Source: Undaria pinnatifida (lineage: Eukaryota; Sar; Phaeophyceae; Laminariales; Alariaceae). Taken from it: DNA of 64,000 nt. This document shows positions 1 through 12,059 of this stretch, piece after piece (the stretch's first letter is position 1; the number at the start of each line of letters is the position of its first letter). The stretch is from contig JABAKD010000022.1 in NCBI GenBank assembly GCA_012845835.1, positions 6,521,542 through 6,585,541 on the forward strand, given 5' to 3'. The notes below the pieces were generated by a model. It made no database searches, was not told where the DNA came from, and worked only from the letters and a program-made list of their open reading frames with translations. The translations under genes were made by a program, and so were the position numbers.

Positions 1-590
1 AACGCTAACTCCCCTCAAGGGGAATGATTGCATCACGTAGTGTGGATATAGTGAGGCACCCACGAGGCAGTTACATAGTAATACCCATTGCTGTCTCTGG
101 AGTGGCCACACCAGAAAACAAAGTAACTCATTGGTCGCTGTCATCCATAAAGAAGAAAGTAGGCACAAGGTGCGGACATCCGTCTTACGAGCGGTTCTTG
201 GAAGGATGCAGTTCACCCTTCATGCGACTCGCCGAACACCTCGCGGCGCTTCGCGCTTGGTGCAAGCAATGTCGGCGTGGTTGGTGAAAGCCCGACGTGC
301 TCCGCCCCGGCATGGTAGGGATGCGAGGGTCTATGGTCATACCACTACGGCTATACACAAACTGAGTACCCCTCCCCCACCCTCCCTCGCCCCCACCCCG
401 TTCCCCAGCACCCTAATATCTATCCCCTCTCCCCCCTCACGCAGCCTCCTCCGGTCCCCCTCCCCCCTATTTTTTTTCCATTCTCCCTCCTCCCGCCTCC
501 TTCCCGCGTCCCCTCTAATCTCCGCCAACCCCGACCTCTCCCCCCGCCCCCCGCCCCGCCCCCCTCCCTCTAATCCTTCATTGTCGTAAG
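1..590 (+). other. Intron (or intron plus unrecognised exon) of the TDP1 gene
   Basis: This precedes the AG acceptor at 589-590. The stretch 360-590 is almost pure pyrimidine and forms a very long polypyrimidine tract. An 87-codon open frame at 24-287 has no features I recognise and is not needed by the gene model. Positions 291-350 are one arm of an inverted repeat whose partner is at 3134-3193. Confidence 0.55.
291..350 (+). repeat. Intronic inverted repeat, left arm
   Basis: This 60 bp segment matches the reverse complement of 3134-3193 at about 52 of 60 positions by eye. It is followed by a C/T-rich tract to 590. The partner arm is preceded by a G/A-rich tract (3060-3117), so complementarity may continue in the low-complexity flanks. 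Both arms fall in introns of the TDP1 model and flank its exons 591-710, 1285-2107 and 2844-2980. Confidence 0.75.
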
Positions 591-3500
591 TACTCCTGTG
601 GAATTCATGCGTCGATTTCTGGGCATTCGTCGCCTCGGAGACAGCTTCGACTTCAGCACGGCTGTGGTTGATCTCATTCCGACGGTACCGGTCGTGGTCG
701 CCGACGCACTGTGAGTGGGAATTTCTCTGCTAGCGCTCAGGGCTGTTGCGGAGACACGCGCAAGTGTCGCTAAAAAGCGTTGCCGCTTTTGGTATTTGTG
801 TGGAGGTGTGAGTTGGCTAGACTTGACGGCTACCGGTGGTTGTTGGTTGGTGGTGGGTGGAAGTACAGGCCACCTTACCGGCTTGATTTTATTGATGAAC
901 GCCACACGTGGAGCCACAAACACACCTTTCAGATGCAATGACGCAGAAGTGCGCAAATCACCGCTCACAACCACCTGTAATTTAGTATAATACCTATCCA
1001 ACTACCTATAGTAACTTTTCGGCGACTTGCTATTAGAATAGTCGGCCAACTTCGCAGCCCTACAAAATGTGAGTGTTCTTGAGAAAAAAAATGTGAAGTT
1101 TTTCCCCCGAATGGCAAAAGGTTCCGCATGAAGTGCATGCGGTATTGGGGACGCTTACGCTTGAGCGTCTGTTTCCCTCCGTTCGACACGCTTTCGCGTG
1201 CACAGCGTTGAGTCGTTCAAGAAGCTAGCTTTTCCCATGAATTCCCTCGGCTATGCTGTCGGGTTTTTTTCCGAACGTGACCAGACCCTGCACGGGAAGA
1301 AGGAGGTCGTCCGACGTGATCAGCGGCGGTGGAGGCGGTGGCGGGGGGGGAAGAGGGCACGGTAGCGGCGTTTTTACCGGTTGTGGTGGTACTGACATTG
1401 GTAACAGGAGCGGGAGCGGCGGCGGGGGCGGCGATGGTAAAGACAGTGGTAGCGGGGTTGGCGGCGACGGCGACGGTAACGGGTCGCGAAGACGCAGTAG
1501 CGCCTCTCCGCACACGCCACGCTCTTCTCTTGTACCACCGCCGCGAACACCAGCGACACGGTTAGACCGGTGGCCACCGCCACCGTCGGCGGCTGCGGTT
1601 GCGGCGGTGGCTGCCGGGACGGCAGAGGCTGAGGTGGCGGAGGTGGAGCGGTCGCTTCGACCACCTTCGCGAGCGCAGTCGCTACCCTTGCTGCCGCGTC
1701 GAGGAGAGGTGCGACGAACCAGTGCGGGGGAACATTTGGACGGGGGGGGGCGGTCGGAAACTATTCCTTCTTTGCGTTTACCTCTGAGAGACGCTCTTGT
1801 GGAAGGAAATTGTTGCTACGGAGGGGTCGGCAATGATAGTCTTGTTAAAGACGATGGTGATAGGGAAGATGGTGGTGGTGGTGGTGGTGGCGGTGGCGGT
1901 TGTTGTGGATGCCGGGACCGTTGCTCGGGGGAAGGGAGCGGCGAGGCGGCGGAGGGGGGGCGCGAAACCTTTGCCAGCTACGGGCAGCTGAGAATGCGTT
2001 ACGTGCTGAGGAAGAGGCGGGGGGAGGCAGGGGAGGTGGGCCCGGACGACCTGCTCATCATCCAGCCCACGAGCATTGGCAATGGTATCGACGCCGGGTT
2101 TGTTGAGGTGTGTTTTTTCTTTCTTGTCTTCTCGCATTTTCCTAGTTGTTTTGTCTTTCTGGTTGGGATGGTTTCTTGGCGTTCTTTTCCGTCTAGTCTT
2201 CGTGTGTTTTTCTGTTTTTTTTTTTCTGTTTTCTTCTTTTTTTAATATCTGTTTCGAGGGACGGGGAGGGGTTGGGACGGGGGGAGGGGCGGCGAACGCC
2301 TCATGAAGCGGAAAACGCCGCATGAAGCGAGCCCACGAGAACGATGTTGTTGGGCTTCGGATTGCTTATGCGGGCTTTGTACGGAAGGTGGTGGTTAAAG
2401 CGCGGCGGGTGCTTTTGTGGGCGTCGAGCAGTGTTCGGGAATTCACACACGCGCACGCACGGCTTTGTTGTGTGCCATAAATCTTCTCGTTGTTTGGGTG
2501 GGTGGTGTGATTCCCAACGCGCAATTTCTACCACGGCAATACCGTTGAACTTTTGCTCGACCCCCCCCCCCCCCCCCCCCCCTCCCGGTCCGTTCTCTAT
2601 TGCCTGCTTTGTTTTGTTTGTTTAGGTTTCGTTTGTATGGGTTTTGATTAGTTTTGGCGAGGCATCCGGCGGTGGGGGGTTGCCCTTTTTGGGCCAAGTG
2701 TTTCTAATAATGTTATGATTCGGATGGATAAAAAGTTTGAGCTCCTCCTGTTAGGAGCTCGGAAAATTCTTAAAATCTGCTGCACCCCTAGCGCGAGATG
2801 ACAGCAATGTTTCGCTTGTTTCTGTTTCGTTCGTTTGCTTAAGGTGGTCGCGAAAAATTGCATGCCGGATTCCGTGGAGCCACGCGGTGGACTCTGGAGT
2901 GGTCACGACGAGGAGCGTCTAGAGTCTGTTCGGATTGTGTGGCCTTCGAGCCAGTACATGGAAGCCTGCCGACATGATATGTGAGAAATGAGGAACGGGA
3001 TGAAGAAAAATAAGCATTCGATGGTTTTTGGTCGTGGCGAGGAAGAGTGGTTGGTGATCATGGCGAGGAGGAGGGTGGGAGGGAGGGGGCGGGGGGGGGG
3101 CGGGGGGGGGGGGGGGCGATACTCTTTTTGTGCCCGTGGTGGTATGACCGTAGACCGTCGCATCTCTACAATGCCAGGACGGAACACGTCGGGTTGGGAG
3201 AAGAAGGGCAGGGGGGAGGGAGACGGAAAGGGAGGGGGGTAGAGAAGGACTAGGAAAAGATGCATAGAGATGATCGAAAGCCACACACCAGCAACACCGC
3301 CATCTGGATTGCAGAGTATTACTAGTAATGTTATCGTGTCATGTGAGTAGTGCGTTTTGCTCCCCGGATGGGCACGCTGGAAATGACGGGGCCCGTACCC
3401 GCGTCCAGCAAGGGAACGGAACGTGCCGGAAGGAAGAGGTTGGGAAGAGCGCTTGGGGAGGAGGATCGAAACGGGAGGGGATTTACCTCACCTTCGGTAG

Positions 3501-6239
3501 TTTGAGTTGTTTTCCTCGCACGCGAGCATCAACGGCAACTGCCGCGAGCTAACATTCCGCCGACATTAGGTAGAGCGGTTGGACATGTTTTTCATTCTGG
3601 GTCAACTTGCCCCTTGGTTATATTTCTGTTTGTTTCGATGGTCGGCTTAAGTTCATTGATGTTATAGACAACCATTTTAGACAACCTCCGATTCATCCTG
3701 CCCCCCCCCCCCCCGCCGGGCTTCGTTTTTGTTCGTTATTCTGTTCTCTTAAACTGGCCTCATCGATCGATCTTATCTTACTTCCCCCGTCAATTATGTT
3801 CCCCGCCGAATTTTCCCCCCGTAAATCGATTTCCCCGTCGAAGGAAATAAGTTTCCCCGAATGATGAAAATTTCCCCGTCAATCCATTCTCCGTCGACGA
3901 AAAAAAAGAAAATTTCCTCCGTCAATCGATTTTTACTTTTGTTTGCTATTTGGGGCAGGAAACAGTCGACGTGCTTGCGAGATCGGGAAGCCGCGACGAC
4001 CATGGTGGTAGACCGCGAGCATCTCTTGGAAGGGGCCCACCGGGAGCCCGAAGCTAAGTGAGTGCTGCCTTTTTTTTTCAAACACCTTGTTAACCCTTGT
4101 TTTCAACCCTTATTATTGAAAAAAATGTCCCACAATAACTCCAATTATTTTGTCCCCGAAAACGCGGGTAAAATTCTAATGAAGTTACAGGTGGTGGCGT
4201 GGTGGAGGTTGGGGGGGGGGGGCGGCGGCCGCGGCGGCTCATACTTTTGCTTGCGTGTGTGCATGTGTGTCGTCGGAAGAAGTCACCTTGCTAGCTACCT
4301 GATAATTTTTATCCTGCCTGATATTTTGTATCCGTGTCCTTGTGGAAAGGACGCGCTGCCGACCCTTATATTGGTTCCTGGAAACCTTGTAAGGTGGAAG
4401 GGAGCGTGATGACTGCCGCGGTTTTCTCCGCGTAGATTGGCGTGCTGGCTAGGGTAGCTAACATGTGGTCGACCACCGGGCATAGAGCGTTTGCTACGGT
4501 AGGAGTCGGTGCACCTAAATCACTGAGGCTCCTCGCTTGAGCTTGAGCTCTCCACGTCACCCCAAAAAAACTTTGAGAAAAATGTACGCTTAACCCGTAA
4601 CGCCTTTCTTCCCTTCTCTGGCCGCCCTTTTGTTTTTTCTGTGTGGGTCTTGGATTATTCTTCCTCTTCCTCTTCTTGTTCTCGTTCTTCTTCCTCTTCT
4701 GCTTCTTTGTCTCTAATCGTCTCTAATACACAAAAGCGGCGGCTTCGTGTTCATGGCGCTCGATGGGTTCGAAGGCCTAGGGCTCGACCTACAGGATTGC
4801 CTGCGAACATTCAAACTCCACGCCTCGGTCTCCCTACCTCTGCGCCCTCCTCACATCAAGAGCGCAATGCGCCTGCGCAAGGCGCCACCCCAGCTCACCG
4901 TCGGCGAAGACGAAAGGAGAGGGGCTAGCAGGACTACTAGTAGCGGGACTGCAGGAGGTCGGGTTCTTGAAAAGGGTTTCCGGGCGCAACACGGGGGTGG
5001 CGTATTCGCGGAGGTGGGAGGGGGGGCGAATGGAGGAGACGGAGGGGGATGGGGGGGAGGAGGAGGAGGAGGAGGAGGGTATCGTTGTGGTGGTGGTGGT
5101 GGTGGTAGTCACCATGCTGCGGCGTCGGTGGCGAATGGGAGGGACGGCGCATGCGAACATGCCCAGCATTTTGCATGGTTTCTTTTGACCAGCGCTTCCC
5201 TCTCGAAAGTGAGGAAATTGGAGCTCGGGTGGGGGGAGGGGCTGGGGGGGTGGGAGTGGAGGGGGGACACAATAAACGCAGCTTAGAGAGGTCAAGAGCG
5301 TATATGACTGTGCAGCTTTTGATGGAGTCTTGTTTGTGTTTTTTTTTCGTACAGGACGGGCTTTGTTCCGGCCTTTGAGCCCGGGTGCCGCCGTTGTGCT
5401 GAGAGCGGGACCAGCCCACGACACGTCCGCGAGCTTCGCGCTCGGAGCTTTGGCTACTCCAGCCGCTCTTCGGGGTCCTTTTTGTCCCTCTGTCCTTCCC
5501 TCCCTCCAATGGTTGACGCATCGAGAAGATCACTATCTAGATTGTCTTGATCCTGTATTTGCCGTTATGATATCTTATGCATGCAAGGATCGTATCGTAC
5601 GGGTACCGCACGGCAAACATTTGCGTAAGAGCCGTGCCGTACAGATCCCACCATTCGCGCAGATCATGTAGATCAAGGATATATATTATCCCTAAATATC
5701 TATATCACAAAGAAGGGATCTATCTGATCTGCCCATCGATGTGTGCAATGGTTGCAGGCGGCTCAGGGGGAAGTCAAGCACGACTTTGCAACCGGCGTCG
5801 CCATGGGTTCAACGTGCAAGAGCGTCGAGCTGGGGGTGCTGTTCCACTCGTCCGCGAAACGAGCCTACTACGCGGATCCGCCCGTGGACCGCGCTTGCTC
5901 GTTATGCTGCAGCTGCCACTGTCGCGTTGACGTCCCGCGATCATCAAGTCCAGGGCCGGGGCCAAGGCGGTCTGTGTCGGTCGACGCCCTGCCGTTGCCC
6001 TGCTCGCTGGCGACGGTGGCACCGGTTCCGGCGGCGGTAGGAGAAGCGACACCGACGACGGAAAGTGGGGAGGGTCGGCGGCGGCGGCGGCGGCGGAGGC
6101 GGCGGCGGTACACGTTCCCTCAGGCTGTCCCCCTGCCTGTTCCGTTTTGTTTGAACAGCGAGGACTACGCTGACCGGGAGAGGGGTTCGCCGCACGTGCG
6201 GTTCCCGCCGTACATGCACGACTTGGGAGGCAGCCCTCG
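591..6239 (+). CDS. TDP1: Tyrosyl-DNA phosphodiesterase 1, C-terminal half (six exons, 5' and 3' ends not seen)
   Basis: TDP1 hydrolyses the bond between topoisomerase I and DNA 3' ends during nuclear repair. Exons 591-710, 1285-2107, 2844-2980, 3959-4057, 4737-5208 and 5758-6239 have GT donors, AG acceptors and matching phases (2/1, 0/0, 2/1, 2/1, 0/0). Family landmarks appear in order: FDFSTAVVDLIPTVP (exon 1), LLIIQPTSIG (exon 2), VRIVWPSSQYMEA (exon 3, the usual Y/WPS-V motif), PPHIKSAMRL (the H-x-K of the second catalytic motif) and FLLTSASLSK joined across the last intron to AAQG, then CKSVELGVLFHSS and the TFP...PLPVPF...PPYMHDLGG end. Asparagine of the usual TSANLSKAAWG is serine here, and W is Q. 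Long glycine-rich insertions sit in exon 2 and between the HIK and TSAS motifs. The N-terminal half with the first HKN-type motif would lie upstream of position 1. The last exon ends in a GTGAGT donor at 6240 in phase 2; the terminal exon is not identified. Confidence 0.82.
2739..2762. repeat. Short perfect hairpin in a TDP1 intron
   Basis: GAGCTCCT and AGGAGCTC form an 8 bp perfect stem with a 6-base loop. It lies in the 2108-2843 intron, 80 bases before the acceptor. Function is unknown; it may be chance. Confidence 0.5.
3134..3193 (-). repeat. Intronic inverted repeat, right arm
   Basis: Reverse-complement partner of 291-350, with about eight mismatches in 60 bp. It lies in the 2981-3958 intron, downstream of a G-rich run (3088-3117) and upstream of a second G/A-rich stretch to 3240. 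The pair may be two copies of one dispersed repeat inserted in opposite orientation. Confidence 0.75.
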
Positions 6240-9215
6240 GTGAGTCAATACAGAAGTGTTTACGACGTGATCCCGCTTAGACGAAATGGTTGACAATTAG
6301 CACTATTACACAACCCCTCATGATTGCACAACCCCTCATGACGCTTTCGTATTCTGATAATATCCCGAGGCGATTGGGTGGTTCCTCACCGACAATGCTG
6401 CCTGCGCATCTTTCTCGAAGGCGTTGGTGGCTTCGCTTAGGTTAGTGTCTCACGCCGCTAACGCGTCAACCGTAGCAGCAATATCTCTATCAGAAGAAGA
6501 GTCAGTTGTTGCTGTTTCTGTTATCACATTAACTCGTCGCCATAGTATTTCTATCGTCCGTCATCACATGAGCAGTACGTACGGACCCTTGGCTCTTGTG
6601 CGGCTGGATATCGACGGGTTGAACAGCAACAATAGACCCTTCCATCCGTCTGTCCATCTGTTGATTCGTTCGTCCGTCCGGGTCTTCCCATCCGTCGTCT
6701 GTGTTTTTCGTCTCTTGGTCTGTCCTGAACAATGGCTAGGTCGGCTGAAGCTGAGACTCTGCTGTCGTCGACAGTAATAGAGGCACAGTTCACGCTTGAA
6801 CAACGACATATGAAGCAGTAGAAGTATTAGTTACGCTTGCGTTGTCGAGCGTGAGAGATAGCGCATGGCACACTTCGATAACTCTGTGGCGACAGATAAG
6901 CCCCGTCGCTGGAAGGTAAGTGACACAGACGGGGGCTTGCACGGGAAGGCGGAGATGCAAGAGGGGGGAAAGAGGGGGGGGGTGGAAGCGTGATGGATGG
7001 CTTTACGCCGTGCTTGCTTGGCTTAGCCTTGCATAGTCCCTTTCCAACCGCACCCACGTTTTTGTGGGGGGACGAACTGCTTGTAAAAACAACAATGGGT
7101 CCGAAAAAAATTCGGTATTTATAATTGAATGGTTAGACCGCGTTGGCTGCGATAAGGCTCCAGAGGAACGGCGGAGCAACGTCGGGGTAGCTTCTCCTTC
7201 AACCCTTTTGGGACCCACGTATACCGACCGAAAACAGCGACGAGCACGATTGAATCAATCGTCCCCTTCAGCAGTACAAGTATGACCATGCTTTGCGCGT
7301 GTCCTTGCGGCTGGTTGCAATGCAGTTCGGACACATCATCTACCCAACTAGCACGGGTTGCTTCGTATGCCCGACGCCTTAATGACCATGTTGTTCGGAC
7401 GTGTCCCCTCTCTCAAACCTTGAAGGGGTTAATCGGGCATTTCATGCGTTTTGCTTTGTCGTCGACGCTGAGTTATCGGATCGCATCCTGAACATAAGCA
7501 ACTAGATACACCAAATGCACGTTGAACTGCGAATTCGAACAACGGTGCTAGCGGGCGTAGTCTCGGCGGTAATCGCCGTTGCCTTCGGGGGGGCTATAGC
7601 TAGGCGGCGCGTCCAGCCCTGGTGTCCTTGCTTCCACGGCGCAACCAGTGTTAGCCGTCACAGCAAGTCAGCGAGATGATCATCAATATGTTATGCACTA
7701 CGTTATGCAATACCGGCGCCCTAAAAAGGAAGAGCCTCACAATACGCTCAGTGTGATACTCCGAGTAAAATCGAGAGTCACTCAAATGGAGTACCGGTAG
7801 GCCTTAGCACAGAGATGATCCCAATGCCTTGGGTCCAACATTTCTAGGTGTGAGAGTAGCGCCTTGGATCATGTCTCCTATCGCACCCCAAACGGCACAT
7901 CAGTATCTCCAAACCAAGGAATAAGAGGTATCCTGTTACCTGGTATTGACATGCCCCAGAGAGTGGGAATCCGAGGCTTGATGGGAGCAGGTGTCCGCCG
8001 GACCCCCTGCGAATAATCGTTGGCGTTTTGGGCGTGATCGGCTATTCTGGCCACCCGTTTCGCGACGCCGCGATAGTATCATGCTCAGCGGAGCGGGGGT
8101 CAGCGTCCATAAATAATTTTTTCTTTGTCTCACTGGGCAGGTCGTGGGAATGCCCATCTAACAGGGAGGGTTCCCGAGGATGCCGAGGTGCACGCGCTTA
8201 TCGCACGCAGGTATGTGGCGAGGTGGAGCAACACATCAACAGCAACGATATATATATATGCGCTGTGCAACAGAGTGCTTCCGTTACGTATGCGACATCT
8301 GGACGGCCGCGCGGCGAGCGCAGGCACTAGTTGACGGGGGCCGTGGACATCGAGGAGGCGTTATCAGGCACCTGCGAACGGCGGGAATGCCAAACCACCT
8401 CAAATCGTACAGGACATCTAGCAAGAACCAAGATCATGAGAAAGGCAGGCTGATATTTACAGGGAGATAGAAACGCGGGGGGGCGTCATACTGAAGATAC
8501 TAATAGTGTTGAACGCATCCTCGTCGAAATAAGAAACTCAGCCTGGGCCAGTATGTCTGCTTCATATTTTGGTGTTCTGTATTATATTCGTTTGCTTCGC
8601 GCCCGAAGCTTTGCGACCGAGTCGTTGGCGGGCATGGCAATTGACAACATAATGAAGATCCCGGGGTAGAAAACAGAGATAAGAGTAGAGAGCAGGGACG
8701 TGCTACTTCATCACGTCGATTAAGAGAGCACGTCCAAGTGTCAAGGAGAAAACAGGACCACTTTTATGTCCCCGCGAGCAAGTTTCCTCTAGTCCCCGGC
8801 TATTTGAGTCAGTTTTTCTCCACGTGCGCACCGAAATACGCCTAAGTGCATATAGGTTGGTCGTTATATTACGGATGGGCTACAGATCCGGGCAGATACC
8901 TCTGCACGATCTTGATCGTCGCTCTCGCTCCTTTTTCCCGCTCACTGTTCGTGGGGTGTTACTGTCTAGTATATGTTGACCCAAGAAAGCATATTATCAA
9001 TACTCCTATCGACCACCTGGTACATGGCTGTGCAGCCCTGGAGGGGCATGCATCTGACCGGTGCAGCATCATTCCGGATAACCTAGCAGCTATCCGCACC
9101 ACCTCTACCCTGATCGATATCCAGCTGCCATGCGCCATCGCATACAACGCAGTCAAGAGCCAACAGGAAATTACCGGAAATATTAATACCAGAACACACA
9201 GTACGCGTGCTACGA
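6240..9215. other. Region without recognisable genes
   Basis: This follows the last recognised TDP1 exon and may contain its terminal exon and 3' UTR. One candidate starts after an AG near 6850 and would end quickly at a stop near 6918. Positions 6309-6342 hold two copies of a short direct repeat (cacaacccctcatga). Positions 6493-6570 hold a degraded copy of the GTT-associated repeat. The rest consists of short unconvincing ORFs. Confidence 0.4.
6493..6570 (+). repeat. GTT-associated dispersed repeat, degraded copy
   Basis: It shares the block cattaactcgtcgccatag, preceded by GTT-like triplets, with 24071-24110 (better preserved) and 48725-48760 (adjacent to a long GTT array). Only the core and a short flank are recognisable here. 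Confidence 0.55.
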
Positions 9216-9470
9216 TAGAGGTGCACCACTTTTTTTCCCGAGGTTCCTTAATTTGGGAGGTTAAGACCTCTCCCAAAAACTGTTTTGGAGAGAAATAAAA
9301 CTGCTGACCGGATGCAAAATCCCATGGCCTAGGTGCCCAACGAGAATCGCGCAAAAAAAAAAATGGTCTATTTTCGACGATTTTGGGTCAAGGAGCCCCG
9401 TAATTTTGACTCCGCTTCAGACGAAAAGTTCTATCTCTATCGTAACACCTGCCATCTATCGCATTTCATT
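9215..9470 (+). repeat. Dispersed repeat, copy 1 of 2
   Basis: About 250 bp align with 29275-29525. Shared landmarks in order are gaggtgcaccac / taggtgcaccac, cctctcccaaaa, a gggaggt...acctctccc hairpin (here), ttttgggt-aagga-cc, and cgaaaagttc followed by ctatcgtaacac / caatcgtagcac. Divergence is high, so both copies are old. It contains no coding capacity. Confidence 0.65.
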
Positions 9471-9839
9471 CGCTGTAGATTGCATCGTGTCTGGGCGCCC
9501 AGGGCGCGTGCTGCGAGCCGCAGGATGTTTAGCAAAATTTGTGGAGTTTATGTTTTGTTTTATGTCTCGGATCTTCTGGATCTTTACGATCTTATGGAGG
9601 GCCCGAATCGTGCTGAGCTTGTAGATCTTTCGGTTATTCCTTTCACTGGCCTGGTGGTGTGCGCTACATCTCACCATTGATCAAGCAGCGAGTACATGCC
9701 TGCGATCGTTCCTCCGATTAAGTTTTAGTGCCGACGAAACGGCGAAAACGGTTTCACGCAAAATCATACGAGTATAAGAGTGGTAATACTTTCGTAGCAG
9801 TACGCATGCGACTTGTGCTCGTGAAGCACGCCGCCTGTC

Positions 9840-11850
9840 TGCTGTTTGGGTTTCAAGCGTCAATCGACGCTCCTACGTTCCAAGCGTCAAGCATTGAGAG
9901 CTGCAGCCGACTCAGGGTCCACTTCTTGCATGGCGACACTCCAAAAGCAGAACGAGAATATCATAGTCGTTCGGGCGGGCCTCGTTTCACGCCGTACCAT
10001 TCAACACCCAATCGTGCGTGGACGCGACCGCTGGAGTTTCTTCGAAGAGCACTGTTGCACCGCCCTGCCCCGCCAGCCTTCCCAGCCCCCCTTTGGCGAA
10101 CTCTCCCTTATGTACGCACGGCCTCTCTGCCTTAATCCAGGACCACAAACGGCCGACATCTTTTACTTTCGGTACGCCGGCGCCGAAAGAGTCTCGCTTT
10201 CGTCCACACCTTCTCTCGTCTGGGCCAACCGGGTGCGGCCCTCCCGCCCTTACTGGCCAATACTTGGTTGACATTCTCTCCCGCGACGGACTCTGCTCCG
10301 AGACCGAAATATTCGTCGCCAACGAGCACCAACATTTCGGACTTGGCCGACCTACAGTCAGTCGACCTTGGCATTTATCTTCTCCGTTAGTTCAAATTCG
10401 CCAGCCCACCCTTGGAGACCTTCCAATTGAGCCCCGAACAACCCCCCCTCCCTACGTCGCCCACGCCCCACACGACAGCATTCCCGTGGCCAGCGATGCA
10501 GTCTTTCCCGCCGACAATGGAACCTCACCAACAAGGCCCTGTTCCTACTTTCCGGAGCGTCTTACCGACAGCCAACGAAGACGTTGCCTTCGCTTCTGGG
10601 GCCGACTTCCCTTATACTTATGCCACAAAAAAAGTTCGACGTCCGCGTTTCAGGCTGTTCTCCGACAGTTGTCAACCGTTTTGGGCGACGTCCTCCTCTC
10701 CGAGTTTTCCGTCGTATTTTCCACTTCCACAACCGACATCGGTTCATATTCCCGTGTCCCGTTCAAGAGTTCCGTCCCACTCGACAGTGCGCCCGGCACG
10801 TCCAGACCATACCGTATCAATCACATCATCAAGAAGGCCGGCGACGTACTCGGCCAATACCTGGCCACTGATATCATCCAAACATTCCACCTGCCTCTCG
10901 TACTCCAGCCCCATGGTGGCAACTCCGAACAAGGACGGTAACGTCCATGTTAAGGTCAGATGCAGTGAGCAAAACACGGTCAGCTCCCTCGGATAGCTTC
11001 CCATTCCCCGTGTCGTCGAGGCCCTTGATGCTCAGGTAAAATGACGCATGTACGTCATGTTCGATCTGATGTTTTCATGTGATGCAATCAGCATTGGCAA
11101 AGACACCATCATAGCACCGACCGAATTCTACAAATCTACCCGGCTCGTCGAAGGACGCGTCGTTTCCCAGGGCAGCAGCACCGTTCCGGGTTAATTTGTC
11201 CAAGTTATCAACGAGGTGATCAAAAACCTTGAACATGTTGACGCCCACCTCGATGGCGTCATCGTGCTCGGTCCCGACCTCACTTTCCACGTCGACGATA
11301 TGTGAATGTGAACCCTCTTCGAGCGCCTCCGCGAGCATAACTTGAACCAGTCCGTCGCCAAGGCCACACTTGGCGCCACCACGATCGATTTCTGGTAGAC
11401 GTCATCTCCTTCCTGGTGTTAGTCCCAACACCGACAAGGTCGTCGCGCTCGTAAAAATGTCGATGCCCACAAACACCACACATCTACACTCCCTCATGAG
11501 AGACGCTAGCTACTAGACCTTGACGAGTACATCGCGAACATGTCTGCCCATCTCCGCCTCATCAGCGCTCTCCTCAAGCAAGTCGTCAAGTTCTTGTTTA
11601 CCCCGGCTATGGAAGCCATGATCGGACAGCTCCTCCACGAGCTCTTCCCTTCTCCCATCTTACTCTACCCTGAATGGGATGCTGTTGCCGGCAACTTCCG
11701 CCCTTTTCTTGCACTGCTGTGAAGCCAGCCGCGGTGTCTTCGGCACCACCGTTGAGCAAGAGCAACTAGAGGACTTCTTCCACCCCACAACTCTTTCACC
11801 AGTCGCGCAACTCTCGACAACCAACGCTTCTGCTACGTAGTCATGCTTTG
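9840..11850 (+). pseudogene. Decayed Ty3/gypsy retrotransposon: gag/pre-RT and reverse transcriptase relic
   Basis: Frames shift several times along this segment. The order is a gag/pre-pol piece (about 9846-10271), a region with VPFKSSVPLDSAPGTSRPYR (RT entry segment, about 10740-10810), a frame change to MVATPNKDGNV (about 10913), and further pieces of RT up to about 11720. At 11235-11300 the usual YLDD catalytic box reads HLDG, and in-frame stops interrupt the flanks, so the polymerase is dead. The related region at 17.1-18.6 kb carries integrase C-terminal and chromodomain sequence. The two may be one element split by about 5 kb, or two copies. The family call rests on the RT motifs; no LTRs were delimited. 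Confidence 0.72.
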
Positions 11851-12059
11851 CCCTTCTCGGAGTGTCTTCACGTAATTAGATCATTCCTCTCTCGTGGGCA
11901 CGTTGTCTCTATGTAAAATCTTGCGTTAGTTCTCTCAGCGCCAATGCGCCCAACCTGCTTCTCTAGCAACGTGTACGGTTTTGCGAGGGGTACCGCAGCC
12001 TTTTAAAGGTTGACATGCAAAAACGAAAACCACAACCAGTCGTGAACCATCCATACATA

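Noticed and set aside
10018-10941. Intact 307-codon gene
   Set aside because: It is one frame through a frameshifted gypsy relic; the frame leaves the RT homology at about 10900, where another frame continues it.
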